Shown here: piece after piece, positions 8,509 through 17,701 of the stretch | Layout: every line of letters starts with the position of its first letter | Position numbering within the stretch: the first letter of the stretch is position 1 | DNA from: FEN-1350 sp964386005 | Lineage (GTDB): Bacteria; Planctomycetota; Phycisphaerae; Sedimentisphaerales; Anaerohalosphaeraceae | DNA length: 23,363 bases | Reading direction: 5' to 3' | Assembly (NCBI GenBank): GCA_964386005.1 | Contig: CAYLSB010000072.1 | Coordinates: 1 to 23,363 of the forward strand | Made by a program: the position numbers and the translations under genes | The notes under the pieces: generated by a model | Told to the model about the DNA's origin: nothing | Databases searched by the model: none | Seen by the model: only the letters and a program-made list of their open reading frames with translations

Positions 8509-10709
8509 GGTTCCACCTGTTCTTTCTGTTGTCGAGGGATAATAACCTGTCGAACCCACTGCACATGATGTTCCGGATACGTTCGGTCTCGGAAAGCGAA
8601 TGGAATCTTCGGGTCCTCAAACTTCGCGCACACCACCGCCGCGCCTTCGTGCAGGTACCGCAGGATTCCCTGTGTCCGTGCCAGGGTGCCCGGCGAGCTG
8701 AAGGCCGCCACATCCGAAAGGGGCATGTTGCGGCCGGAATAGCGCGATATTGTCTGAGGAACCTGGGCATCCCAGCTTTCCGGAGTCCGCCGCTCGGCGA
8801 CGAATTCCTTGGTCTGTCCCGGTCCCACGGCGTGAAACGCCATCCGATGCGTCGGGCCAAGCTGAACGTAACCTTCCGTCAGTTTGTATTCGGAACGGTT
8901 GGTAATCGTCAGCTTGTCGGCGCCGTTTTCGCGCGTCAGCGCCGCCTCGATCGGCAGTTGCGTTTCCGCCGTCTCATTGAGCAGACACTGGATCGTCCAG
9001 ATGTTGATCGGAACGGAGTACGGCACATTGGCTCCGTCATACTGCGTGCAATACAGATTACGACCGGCCGTCTGCTGCTGATATGACCAGATGCTTTCCT
9101 GCGTCGGCGAGATTCCCGACCACCATTGTCGTTTCTTCTTCAGCGCGTCCAATTGGTCCAGCGGATAATCCGCGCTCCGCGGCGCGAAGATTCCCGTATA
9201 GAAACATCCGCGTCCGCCGCCTTGCCCGGCGATGCCGTCGATCACCGAAACCGTACGCACCTGCATCGATCCGCCTCGCAGCATTTGTACCCCGTAATAG
9301 GCCCCCACGGTAAATAACGCAATCCACCCCGCGGACGTCACCCAGGTCAGGGGTTGCCGTTCGAGTTTCTTCAGCACCAGATAATCCACCGGTCCCAGCA
9401 GAACCGCCAGCAGAATCAGCAATCCGATCACCCACCAGATGCTCAACGGCCGCATCTGCGCGATGTTATACAGGTGTTCCATCACCGCGTTGCCCGCCGA
9501 TTGCTGATAACCCGTCTCGAACCGCTGCATCATCATGGCCCGGGTGTCCTCCTTGAGGGCCTTCTCCACATCCTCCACCCATTCCAAACGCCGCCCGCGC
9601 GGAATCTGTCGATAGATTCCGTCGTTGGACGATCCCGATCGGCCGGGGGATCGCGGTCGCCGATCCGCCTCGACGGAGGGAATCTCCGGGTCTCCGACCA
9701 TCGCATTATACCGATCAACCCAGAATGCCGATGTGGACGTTTTCTGCCGGTCGGATAGATTTCCCGGATCAAACGCCAGGACGCCCACCCGACCGAATCC
9801 GACCGGGCCCACGGAAAACAGATATCCCGCCTCGGTTTTTCCGTCATATTTCCATACGGAATAATTCGTCGATTCCGCGATCGGATATCCCATGATCGCT
9901 TCATCCTGCGCCGGATTCAAATCCCACTCGGCCAGGATATCCGTTGATAACGCCAGGTTTGTCGCCGCGCCCGGCTTGACCGGCAACAGACCCGCAATCG
10001 GGTGATCCGCCGGCAGGGGGTTGGTTCCCAGCACCAGCAACAGCATTCCCCCGTTTCCGACCCAATCGCAGATGCCCCGGATTTGTTCCGGATGAAATTC
10101 GCTCCACACCGGATCATACAGTACCAGCAAATCCAGCGAAACATAGCCCGTCCAGTCCCACGGCGAGTTGCGCGGGATCTTGTCCTGCACGAAAAGCCGG
10201 CCCGACTGGATACCGTTGCTGCTGATCGCCTGCCGATTCGCCTGCAGGATTCCGAATCTTCGCTGACCGATGACGCCGATCAATACATCGGAAACTCCCA
10301 GCGAGGTCAGGAGTTGATCTTCCCCGGAAAAATCCCACAGATTATACGTGTTGTTCCAAAAAAGCCGGCCGCGCCGGCCTTCGATCCGGACGGTGCATTT
10401 GTCGGCCGCGAAAGCCAGTTTGGTCACCAGCGGAATGTGCAGCGGCAGATCCGGCGTCAGCACAAACGGATGAACCAGATTCATTGTGTTCAATTCATCC
10501 TGCCGCGCGGAAAGCGACAAAACGCCTTCGAACGCCTCGGTCAGATTGCCCTGGATGTTGATCTCCACCGGCGTCCATTCCATCGGTCGATAACAGCCGC
10601 CCCAGCCGAAAAATACATCGACGTTGAACGGCTCTTCCTTGCCCGGCGATGCCCCGCACAGGCACAGCCAGACGATCCCGATTGTCCATCCGATCCGTTT
10701 GCGAATCAT
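8505..10709 (-). CDS. Secreted, membrane-anchored protein with amidotransferase-like domain
   Basis: This 734-residue protein starts with a signal-like segment (MIRKR, hydrophobic core ending near residue 22). An extracytoplasmic part of about 390 residues follows: first a beta-rich region, then an alpha/beta region resembling class I glutamine amidotransferase-like folds, with LDLLVLYDP and GGMLLLVLGTNPL strands but no nucleophile Cys in the expected GxCxG setting. Two membrane segments lie near residues 424-445 and 459-478, then another 255 residues. The ATG at 10709 has AAGGAG five nucleotides upstream; a longer TTG start at 10733 would overlap the previous gene and is less likely. It lies between the BatA-like gene and the ATPase, overlapping the latter by ATGA. 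It may be an auxiliary subunit linking the Bat-like module to the ABC exporter, loosely like the GldG component of gliding transporters; this is inference. Confidence 0.75.
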   Translation of the reverse strand: MIRKRIGWTIGIVWLCLCGASPGKEEPFNVDVFFGWGGCYRPMEWTPVEINIQGNLTEAFEGVLSLSARQDELNTMNLVHPFVLTPDLPLHIPLVTKLAFAADKCTVRIEGRRGRLFWNNTYNLWDFSGEDQLLTSLGVSDVLIGVIGQRRFGILQANRQAISSNGIQSGRLFVQDKIPRNSPWDWTGYVSLDLLVLYDPVWSEFHPEQIRGICDWVGNGGMLLLVLGTNPLPADHPIAGLLPVKPGAATNLALSTDILAEWDLNPAQDEAIMGYPIAESTNYSVWKYDGKTEAGYLFSVGPVGFGRVGVLAFDPGNLSDRQKTSTSAFWVDRYNAMVGDPEIPSVEADRRPRSPGRSGSSNDGIYRQIPRGRRLEWVEDVEKALKEDTRAMMMQRFETGYQQSAGNAVMEHLYNIAQMRPLSIWWVIGLLILLAVLLGPVDYLVLKKLERQPLTWVTSAGWIALFTVGAYYGVQMLRGGSMQVRTVSVIDGIAGQGGGRGCFYTGIFAPRSADYPLDQLDALKKKRQWWSGISPTQESIWSYQQQTAGRNLYCTQYDGANVPYSVPINIWTIQCLLNETAETQLPIEAALTRENGADKLTITNRSEYKLTEGYVQLGPTHRMAFHAVGPGQTKEFVAERRTPESWDAQVPQTISRYSGRNMPLSDVAAFSSPGTLARTQGILRYLHEGAAVVCAKFEDPKIPFAFRDRTYPEHHVQWVRQVIIPRQQKEQVEP

Positions 10710-10714
10710 GAGCG

Positions 10715-10720
10715 CTCCTT
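10715..10720 (-). promoter_or_regulatory. Shine-Dalgarno fixing the start at 10709
   Basis: The minus strand reads AAGGAG five nucleotides before the ATG at 10709. It is the best ribosome site near this junction and places the start directly before the MIRKR signal-peptide-like sequence, ruling against the upstream TTG at 10733. Confidence 0.65.
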
Positions 10721-10729
10721 TGCTTGCCG

Positions 10730-12700
10730 TCAAAGACGAATCTTCGAGTTATATACCCACCATTCTCCACATACAATTCCCAGTACAACCAGGACAATCC
10801 ACGGCCACAGGGCCGTGTTCGCCCGCCCGACCGGTGAATCCGGCGCTGCGACGGGTTGTCCCGCCAGAATCATCTCCCGGACCGGGGCGATTTCGCTTTC
10901 CCGCTCATCCAGTAGATTCACCGCAAAGGCCCGGATATCCCTGGAGGACAGCTCCATTGTATAGACGCCCGCCCGATCCGTTTGTGGCCAGCGAAGGGTT
11001 CCGCCGCTTCCGCTCGATAACGCCGACGTTTTCCCGTCCGGTCCGCGAATCAGGGCCTTCGTCTCGGGTTCCAGTCCGTCCGCCACGATCGGATCTCCCG
11101 TCGAAAGGTTCACCCGGGTGGGATCGCCCGTCTGCGATCCCAGATAGTCCAGCGCATTATACCAGAACAGAATAAAACCCGGTTCGAACGGCCAGTTGGT
11201 TTCCAGCACGTCAAATCCCACCAAGAGAAATTGATTTCCTCCGCGCCGCAGCGTCAGGATGGCGGGACTGTCGCGAAACTCGGCCAGAACCTGCGCGTCG
11301 CGCGGCGCCGTCATCCGCCATGCCTTGCCGACGAATAGATTGACAAGGTTGACGTATCGAAGGATGGCGTGTTGTCCGCGCCAATCCATGATGGACTGGT
11401 TGGTCAGCGGTTCGGTTGCCGTCGCGACGTCGATTCCCTCCGGGGGTTTTCCAAATACGATATAGGCCGCGCGGGGCAATACTTTTGGCGTATGTCCATC
11501 CAGTATAATGACATCGTAAATCGGCTGCGCGTTCATCGCCGCGGGATCCATCGCGTCGAACTGCTCGCCCGTGCAGATCTCCAGCCGTTCGATCGGGCAG
11601 GCCTTCAGCGCCGATTCCACCGCCGGGTTCCCCGCCGTAACCAGCAGGACGCGAACGTTCCGCGGCGGCAGTACGATCGCCCAGGCCGCGTTATCCACTT
11701 CGAGAACATCGCTGGCCGTGTGCCGCAATTCCACGACGCCCGCGCCCGCATGGGTCAGTTCGAACTGGATCGTCGTTCGACCGGGTTTCGGTTTCGGCGG
11801 CTCGCCTTCGGTCGTCATCGGAGGGAGGGTCCGGCTCTGCACCTGTCGCACGTTCTCGTTGACGGCGATCTGGACCTGGCAGGGAATCGCGGTCGTGCCG
11901 AAGTTGGACAGAGTTGCGAACACGGACACCTGTTCCGGATTTTCGTACGATCGTCTCGCCTGCATGGCCGTAACGGCCACATTGTCCCCCGCCGTACCGA
12001 TCGGATAATACCGCAGTTCGTCGGCCCCGACGGCGATCTGATCCTGGTCGGCGATACGCCCGTCGCTGAAGAGGATCAGTTCCGCGGGGTCCTTCGCGCT
12101 TCGGTTGTTGGCCTCTTCGCCCGCCGATTGAGCGAACGCCCGCGCCACCATCAGCGATTCGGCCAGTTGACTCCGCCCGTCCCCCGGCTCGATCGCATCG
12201 ATCGCCGCCAGCAACTGGCGTTTGTCCGACGTGAAATTGCTCATCACCTTGCACCGGTCGTCAAAGGCGATCACCATCGCCTGATCCGCCGTATCCTGCA
12301 GGGAGAATGTCGCTCGGTTCCGCAGCGTTTCCACAAAGGCCCGCGCCTGCCGCTTGGCCTCTTCCAGGCGGTTTGGCGCCACATCCGTCGCCCGCATGCT
12401 GGCCGACCGATCGATCAGGATCACGTAGGGTTTTCCCGGTCCGCGAACCAGCGACATCACCGGACCCGCCAGCGCCAACGCCATCGCCAGCATCGCCAGA
12501 AGCTGCAACAGCAACAGCAGGTTCCGCCGCAGCCGCTGAAACGGCGCGTTGACCTGCAGGTCCTGCACCGCCCGCTTCCACAGCAGCGTGCACGAGATCA
12601 ATTGCTCGGTCCGCTTGAGCTTGAGAAAATACAGCGCGATCAGCAATCCCGCGCCGACGGCGCCCGCCATCAAACCCAAATATGGACTTATCCACTCCAT
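10730..12700 (-). CDS. BatA-like vWA-domain membrane protein
   Basis: This 656-residue protein has the BatA N-terminal arrangement: a membrane segment at about 6-27, a short loop with KLKRTEQ, a second membrane segment at about 60-80, then a vWA domain. The vWA metal site (MIDAS) is intact as DRSAS (97-101), and a later strand gives LILFSDG (208-214). A middle region (about 350-420) has VRVLLVTAGN and DVIILDGHTP strands like an amidotransferase-like fold without an obvious catalytic Cys. A C-terminal membrane helix lies near 631-650. The ATG at 12700 follows GAGGG and lies 9 bp after the DUF58 stop. In Bat systems such proteins act in the envelope together with a MoxR ATPase; the DUF58 and MoxR genes immediately upstream fit that. 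The molecular target is unknown. Confidence 0.88.
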   Translation of the reverse strand: MEWISPYLGLMAGAVGAGLLIALYFLKLKRTEQLISCTLLWKRAVQDLQVNAPFQRLRRNLLLLLQLLAMLAMALALAGPVMSLVRGPGKPYVILIDRSASMRATDVAPNRLEEAKRQARAFVETLRNRATFSLQDTADQAMVIAFDDRCKVMSNFTSDKRQLLAAIDAIEPGDGRSQLAESLMVARAFAQSAGEEANNRSAKDPAELILFSDGRIADQDQIAVGADELRYYPIGTAGDNVAVTAMQARRSYENPEQVSVFATLSNFGTTAIPCQVQIAVNENVRQVQSRTLPPMTTEGEPPKPKPGRTTIQFELTHAGAGVVELRHTASDVLEVDNAAWAIVLPPRNVRVLLVTAGNPAVESALKACPIERLEICTGEQFDAMDPAAMNAQPIYDVIILDGHTPKVLPRAAYIVFGKPPEGIDVATATEPLTNQSIMDWRGQHAILRYVNLVNLFVGKAWRMTAPRDAQVLAEFRDSPAILTLRRGGNQFLLVGFDVLETNWPFEPGFILFWYNALDYLGSQTGDPTRVNLSTGDPIVADGLEPETKALIRGPDGKTSALSSGSGGTLRWPQTDRAGVYTMELSSRDIRAFAVNLLDERESEIAPVREMILAGQPVAAPDSPVGRANTALWPWIVLVVLGIVCGEWWVYNSKIRL

Positions 12701-12709
12701 GATATCCCT

Positions 12710-13627
12710 CTATCGAATCAGCCGAATCCGGCGCAGCGTATTCAACACCAGCGTTTCGATCGGCGTGGTTGTCTCCGCCGGCACATAATTTCCTCCGCGC
12801 CGAACGCAGAATTCCTTCAGCTCGTTGCAGTAGGCCGCCAGCGTCTGCCGGTAATATTTCAGCAGCGCCGCGCTGACGGTGATCTCGGCGGTGTCGCCGT
12901 CTTCCACGTCCACCAGTTTGATATCCCCGGCAATGGTCGGCTGTGTCTCTTGTTTGCTCAGCGCCTGAATCGCATACAATTCATAACTCGGACTGATCAG
13001 TCGCCGCAAGCCGCTCTCGTATCCTTCCTTGAAAAGGAAATCCGACACCACGATCATCACGCCGCTGCCCATCCGGCTTGCCGCCGCCTGTTTGCACGCC
13101 CGATCAAAATCGCCGGGGCCTTCCGTCTGTCGGCTCAGCAAAAATTCGGCCATTCGCGGCAGATACGCCCGCCCGCGCATATTGGCGATTTGTCCTGTGA
13201 GCCCGTCGCCGAATGAACTAAGCGTTACGCGATTGTTGCCGACCAGCGCCACATACGCCAGCGCCGCCGTTAACCGTTGGATATACAGCGCCTTGCCCTC
13301 GTCCGGCAAAGCCGTCGAGCCGGTCGAATCCATCAGGATATGCACCGTCAGGTCCTGTTCCTCCAGGAACAGCTTGACAAACAACTGTTCCAGTCGTCCG
13401 TAGATGTTCCAGTCCACGAACCGAAGATCATCCCCTTCGACATATCCCCGGTGATCGGCGAACTCGACGCTCTGGCCCCGCTGCTTGGACCTTCGCTGAC
13501 CGTGCAGGCGTCCCCGAAGAATGCGATGGCTCAGGATATCCAGCGAATCCAGCCGGGCCATGAAGGACGGCTCCAGCAGTTGGGCCAGCCCTTTGCGTTT
13601 TCCCGAAATGACCTGCGTTTCGCTCAT
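12710..13627 (-). CDS. DUF58 domain protein
   Basis: This 305-residue soluble protein is a DUF58 member. The family motif is clear: VEFADHRGYVEGDDLR then DWN and R (residues 54-78), followed by a vWA-like strand with DSTGS (100-104) at the position of a metal site. The length is normal for the compact DUF58 form. DUF58 proteins nearly always lie next to MoxR ATPases and BatA-like vWA proteins and are believed to be partners or targets of the ATPase; this gene sits between exactly these two. The ATG at 13627 is preceded by only weak purine runs (AGGATAA, AGTGG). The 61-bp spacer on its upstream side holds a hairpin repeat, so this gene may be translated less efficiently or from a separately processed message. 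Confidence 0.93.
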   Translation of the reverse strand: MSETQVISGKRKGLAQLLEPSFMARLDSLDILSHRILRGRLHGQRRSKQRGQSVEFADHRGYVEGDDLRFVDWNIYGRLEQLFVKLFLEEQDLTVHILMDSTGSTALPDEGKALYIQRLTAALAYVALVGNNRVTLSSFGDGLTGQIANMRGRAYLPRMAEFLLSRQTEGPGDFDRACKQAAASRMGSGVMIVVSDFLFKEGYESGLRRLISPSYELYAIQALSKQETQPTIAGDIKLVDVEDGDTAEITVSAALLKYYRQTLAAYCNELKEFCVRRGGNYVPAETTTPIETLVLNTLRRIRLIR

Positions 13628-13656
13628 GATCCACTTTATCCTGGTTGTTTCTGTAG

Positions 13657-13678
13657 GGGCAGGCCCCCGCGCCTGCCC
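13657..13678. repeat. GC-rich hairpin repeat between the MoxR and DUF58 genes
   Basis: The perfect eight-base arms GGGCAGGC (13657-13664) and GCCTGCCC (13671-13678) surround the six-base loop CCCCGC. The surrounding string (GTAGGGGCAGGC, then GCCTGCCCA) resembles short palindromic elements I recall as dispersed between genes in many environmental genomes. It has no T-run on either side, so it is not a standard intrinsic terminator. It occupies the spacer between two otherwise tightly linked genes and could act as an RNA-stability or processing element. Confidence 0.7.
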
Positions 13679-13688
13679 ATTTGTGATA

Positions 13689-14699
13689 TTATTTTTCGAT
13701 CGCTTTCGGCGTCGCTTCCAGAATCTTGGCTAACATGTCGTCGTTTTGGATTCCCTCGGCCTGTCCCTCGAAGTTCAGCAGGATCCGGTGCCGCATCGCC
13801 GACAGGAACGAATTCGCGATGTCATCGAAACCCACGTGATAGCGCTCATCCAGCATCGCCCGCACCTTGCCCGACAGGATCAGCGCCTGGACGCCGCGCG
13901 GCGACGAACCGTAGCGGATGTACTGCGTGGTGATCGGCGGGGCGAATTCCCCTCCCGGATGCGTGGCCAGCGCCAGCCGAATCGCGTAGTCCTGCACGTG
14001 ATCGGCCACGACCACCTTCTTGACCAGCTCCTGCGCCTTGAGGATCTGCGCGGCATCGACGACCGCTTTGGCCTGCGGATTCTGCTGCGTCGTTGTTCGG
14101 TCCAGGATCGACTTGAGTTCCTCGCGGCTGCTATACGGAACCCATAGCTTGAAGAAGAACCGGTCAAGTTGCGCTTCCGGCAAGGGGTACGTCCCTTCCT
14201 GTTCAATCGGATTCTGCGTTGCCAGGACCAAAAACGGTTCGCTCAGCCGATGGACGGTCCCTCCGCTGGTCACCGAATGTTCCTGCATGGCCTCCAGCAT
14301 CGCCGACTGCGTCTTGGGCGTGGCCCGATTGATCTCATCGGCCAGAATGATCTGTCCGAAGATCGGACCCGGCTGAAACTGAAATTGCCGCCGTCCCGTG
14401 GAGGGATCCTCCAGCACAATGTTGGTCCCGATGATGTCGGCGGGCATCAGGTCCGGCGTGAACTGAATCCGCCGAAACGTAAGCGACAAGGCCGAACTCA
14501 GCGTTCGAACCAGCAGGGTTTTGCCCAGGCCCGGTACGCCTTCCAGCAGGATGTGCCCGCCGCAGAACAGGCCGATCAGCACGTCATCGACGATATCTCC
14601 ATGGCCGACGATCACCTTGCCGATTTCCGTTCGCAGCGATTGGAACATCCCGCGAAACCATCGGCATTCATTCTGGACTTCTTGGATTGACTCGCTCAT
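13689..14699 (-). CDS. MoxR-family AAA+ ATPase
   Basis: This 336-residue protein is a complete MoxR AAA+ ATPase. It shows Walker A GVPGLGKT (residues 54-61), Walker B IILADE (117-122) followed by INRA, sensor 1 ATQN (160-163) in the classic ATQNPIEQEGTYPLPEAQ context, and the arginine-finger segment EAQLDRF (175-181). MoxR proteins form hexamers that remodel or activate partner proteins, usually vWA-domain proteins encoded next door. Here the partners would be the 999-residue vWA protein before it and the DUF58 and BatA-like proteins after it. The ATG at 14699 has AGGAG about eight nucleotides upstream and follows the previous stop by 2 bp. The family call is very strong; which neighbour it acts on is inference. 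Confidence 0.96.
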   Translation of the reverse strand: MSESIQEVQNECRWFRGMFQSLRTEIGKVIVGHGDIVDDVLIGLFCGGHILLEGVPGLGKTLLVRTLSSALSLTFRRIQFTPDLMPADIIGTNIVLEDPSTGRRQFQFQPGPIFGQIILADEINRATPKTQSAMLEAMQEHSVTSGGTVHRLSEPFLVLATQNPIEQEGTYPLPEAQLDRFFFKLWVPYSSREELKSILDRTTTQQNPQAKAVVDAAQILKAQELVKKVVVADHVQDYAIRLALATHPGGEFAPPITTQYIRYGSSPRGVQALILSGKVRAMLDERYHVGFDDIANSFLSAMRHRILLNFEGQAEGIQNDDMLAKILEATPKAIEK

Positions 14700-14701
14700 G
14701 T

Positions 14702-17701
14702 TTATTTCTCCTGTCTGGGATCGGAAGGTTTATTGTGCCGGCTATCCGGTCCGTATGCCTTTCGTTTGGCCTTGAGAAGTTGTTGAATATGTTCGGCAGT
14801 CTGGGGCGGAGATTGTTCCGCCTGGGGTTTGATCTTTGCCGGTTCCGCGGATTGCGCCGGGCTCGGCGGTTTGAATTCCAGGGTCGGCAGTTCCGTCGCC
14901 GTCGGAGATGCGCTTTCATATCGCCGACCGGCCTGCTCGCTTATGCGGCTTTTCAGTTGATTCTGCATTTTCAGATGGGTCTGTTTGAGCCGGTTCAGGG
15001 TGTCGTCGGGTTTGGCCCGGGTGGTTTTTCTCATCACCCATCCGACGACTTTGCGCCGCATCGCCGCGACATCCACCGCCACGCGCCGTACCGCCACATC
15101 CAGCAGAAATACCGACATCCACGCCCCCATCAACCAGGGCGTGATTGGAAGTTGTGTTTGTGGATATTTGAGTCCCGCCTTATCGAATAAGTCTGTTTGC
15201 GGATCCCGGAGATTGACAATCCGTCCGCCGGTGATCCGGCCGACCTCTTCCATGAGCGGCCGATTGTCCCGAAGATCGCGAAACTCCGGCGCAAACGGAA
15301 CCGTTACCGGAGTCTGCATCAGCCGCATCGATTCTCCGCCCGCCGTGCGATACCGCAGGTTCACCACGTAGCTTCCCGCGCGGTCCGCCTGAAACCGACC
15401 CTGATATTGTCCCGGCCCGGTTTGGATCAGCTCCATCGGCGAAGACCGCACATCCGGCGAAATCACCTGCGCCTCCACCTGCGAAAGTCCGGTGAATTGT
15501 CCCTTCTCGTCGGCCGCTTCGATCTGCACGGTGACTTCCTGGCCCTGCACGTCCGCGGTGACCTCGCAATCGCCGCCCTGGGCGGGTTTTCCGACCCAAC
15601 GGATCATCTGGGCCCATAAGGATTCGAATCCATCCCAGCCCAGCCATTGCGCCGCCCATCGGCTGTCCAGCGCGCTGGTGAAGGCCGCGCATCGTCCCAG
15701 CCCCGCCTGCCCGGCCGCGAGAATTGGATCATCCTGATGGCTGGTCAGGATCGTCTGGGCCAGTCCCCCCTTGGGACCGGTCAACACATAACCGTCCAGC
15801 GGCGGCGTCGAATCGATGCCGCGAATGATCTCGCTGATGACGTTGGCCATTTTGGGATTGAACGTCTCCTCCAGAATCAAAGCGCGACGAACGACCTGCG
15901 CTTCCTTGATGAAAATCTGCGGCAATTGCTGGGGATCGGCCACGTTGTAAAATCGTCCGCCCGTCGTCTGCGCGATTGCCATCAAGCTCTGGACATCATT
16001 GGCCGAATGCGGAAACACCGCCACGCCCGTCGCGGTGATTCCCGCTTCCTTGAATTTCATCAGCAAAGGAAGCGGCGGCATCTGCGGATCGCCGTCGCTG
16101 ATGAGGATGACGTGCTTTTGTGCGGCGTCGCATTGGGTCAGCGCATCGTATGCTCCCTGCATGTGCGGACCAAAGTCGGGCATGTCGCCCATTTGCATCT
16201 GATCAATCGCGTTGATCACCGCCGTTTTGTCGCCCACCTCCGACAGCGGATAGACCCAGTTATCCGAACCGGATCGCCAGCCGTAATTGAGAACGCCCGC
16301 CAGATCCTGACGGCTCAGAGCCCTCACCGCGGCGCCCGCGACGCGTTTGCCCCACAGGTTGCCGTTGGGCATTTCGCAGGCGTGCATGATCAGCACCAGC
16401 GCGCCTTTGGGCATCTGTTTTTTCTGCGGCGGATCGCAATCCACCGGCAATACCTGCGCCACGGGCGAGCCGATCCAGCCGCCGGCGCCGAACGAGCGAT
16501 CTCCGCCGGTCATGACCAGTCCGCCGCCCAGTTCGGTGACATACCGCGCCAGCATCTCCTGTTGTTGAAAAGTGAATTGGCTTGCGTCCGTGTTGATCAA
16601 GAGCACCGCGTCGGCGTCCATCAGCCGCGCGAGGTTGTCCGGCAGTTCCTCGGCCGGAATCCGTCGCGCGTCGATCTGGCGGCGACTCATCATCTCAGCC
16701 AGCATTTGTCCGGCCGTACCTTCCGAATCTACGATCAGGATATGCCCCGGACCGGCGACAAACGTCATCGCGGTCGCCTGATTGTTTTCCGAAATCCCGT
16801 CATCCCCAGAATCGTCCGGAATGTAGAACGCCTTGAATTCATGCATCCCCCGCGATCCCACGGGCAGTTCGACGGTTTTGACATTCGTTCCCGGCTGCAG
16901 TTCAATCCGGGCGCCGACCTCGTCGTCGGCGGGTGAAAGATCCACGGGCTTATCGTTCATCGTGACAAGGAGCCGTCCTCGGCCGGCTGTCGTACTGTGA
17001 AGAATAAAACGCAGCGCGATGGTTTCGCCGCTTCGGGCCCGCACCGGCGCCGCCACGCGCTGAAATACCACTTCGCTGGCATGTTCGTATTCGATGGGCA
17101 TCACATCGATCGGGATGCCATTGCTGGCGGCGATCCGTGCGGCCTCCTTGAGATTGCCGGCCGTTTCGTTCCCGTCGCTCAACAGGATGATCCGCGTCGC
17201 CGTATCCGGCGGGGCGATCGCCATCGCCATCTGCACCCCGTCGGCCAGCCGGGATTGCGTTCCCATCAGGGTGGTATTGCGTTTGCGGATCTCCATCGCG
17301 TTAGCGCCGAGAGCGGAGATGCTGGCCGCTTCCGCGATATCCACCACCGCCAGCCGGTCGCGCGAGATTGTTTCCGGAGTCTGGGGTTGTGCCGTGATCA
17401 GCCGTTTTTCCAGATCCAACAAGGCGCTGTCCAGAAGCGCCGGGGGAATCGACTGACTGCGATCAATTACCGCGACGACGGTGACGTGCTCATTTTGCTG
17501 TGCGATCTTCAGCCGGGCCAGCAGGATGACCAAAAGCAGAATCCCGACGCAGCGCAGCGTCATCGCCAGCGTGCGACGAACCGTTCCCACGGATGTCATC
17601 GAGCGCACGCCCAGCCATACCGCCGGCACGAGCAACAGCGACAGCGCCAGCCACCACGGCTGGCCGAAATAAATCGAGATGGATCCGATTACAGTTGCCA
17701 T
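14702..17701 (-). CDS. Large membrane protein: vWA, amidotransferase-like, degenerate vWA
   Basis: This 999-residue protein begins with two membrane segments (about 15-32 and 48-62). A vWA domain follows with an intact metal site DRSQS (80-84) and RIILLSDGNE (170-179). A beta-rich stretch leads to an amidotransferase-like domain (about 318-425) with HILIVDSEGT and GGGLVMTGGDRSFG but no catalytic Cys at the expected turn. A second vWA-like domain (about 433-590) has HVILISDGDP (530-539), yet its metal site reads HACEM (440-444) instead of DxSxS. Near 855-872 there is a further membrane helix, then a charged, Pro/Gln-rich cytoplasmic tail of about 120 residues. The ATG at 17701 overlaps the preceding gene by 13 bp without a strong ribosome site, so translation is probably coupled. 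It is a likely MoxR partner. Confidence 0.85.
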   Translation of the reverse strand: MATVIGSISIYFGQPWWLALSLLLVPAVWLGVRSMTSVGTVRRTLAMTLRCVGILLLVILLARLKIAQQNEHVTVVAVIDRSQSIPPALLDSALLDLEKRLITAQPQTPETISRDRLAVVDIAEAASISALGANAMEIRKRNTTLMGTQSRLADGVQMAMAIAPPDTATRIILLSDGNETAGNLKEAARIAASNGIPIDVMPIEYEHASEVVFQRVAAPVRARSGETIALRFILHSTTAGRGRLLVTMNDKPVDLSPADDEVGARIELQPGTNVKTVELPVGSRGMHEFKAFYIPDDSGDDGISENNQATAMTFVAGPGHILIVDSEGTAGQMLAEMMSRRQIDARRIPAEELPDNLARLMDADAVLLINTDASQFTFQQQEMLARYVTELGGGLVMTGGDRSFGAGGWIGSPVAQVLPVDCDPPQKKQMPKGALVLIMHACEMPNGNLWGKRVAGAAVRALSRQDLAGVLNYGWRSGSDNWVYPLSEVGDKTAVINAIDQMQMGDMPDFGPHMQGAYDALTQCDAAQKHVILISDGDPQMPPLPLLMKFKEAGITATGVAVFPHSANDVQSLMAIAQTTGGRFYNVADPQQLPQIFIKEAQVVRRALILEETFNPKMANVISEIIRGIDSTPPLDGYVLTGPKGGLAQTILTSHQDDPILAAGQAGLGRCAAFTSALDSRWAAQWLGWDGFESLWAQMIRWVGKPAQGGDCEVTADVQGQEVTVQIEAADEKGQFTGLSQVEAQVISPDVRSSPMELIQTGPGQYQGRFQADRAGSYVVNLRYRTAGGESMRLMQTPVTVPFAPEFRDLRDNRPLMEEVGRITGGRIVNLRDPQTDLFDKAGLKYPQTQLPITPWLMGAWMSVFLLDVAVRRVAVDVAAMRRKVVGWVMRKTTRAKPDDTLNRLKQTHLKMQNQLKSRISEQAGRRYESASPTATELPTLEFKPPSPAQSAEPAKIKPQAEQSPPQTAEHIQQLLKAKRKAYGPDSRHNKPSDPRQEK

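Noticed and set aside
7538..8860. Long minus-strand frame of 440 codons overlapping the ATPase gene
   Set aside because: The translation is Arg/Gly-rich without domains, and the overlapping frame encodes an ATPase with every expected motif.
11369..13216. Long plus-strand frame of 615 codons opposite the BatA-like and DUF58 genes
   Set aside because: It is antisense to two well-supported genes and its translation is rich in Arg, His and Gln with no recognisable domain.
13657..13678. Reading the GC-rich hairpin as a transcription terminator after the MoxR gene
   Set aside because: There is no run of T after the stem on the minus strand, and the following DUF58 and BatA-like genes are expected to be co-expressed with MoxR.
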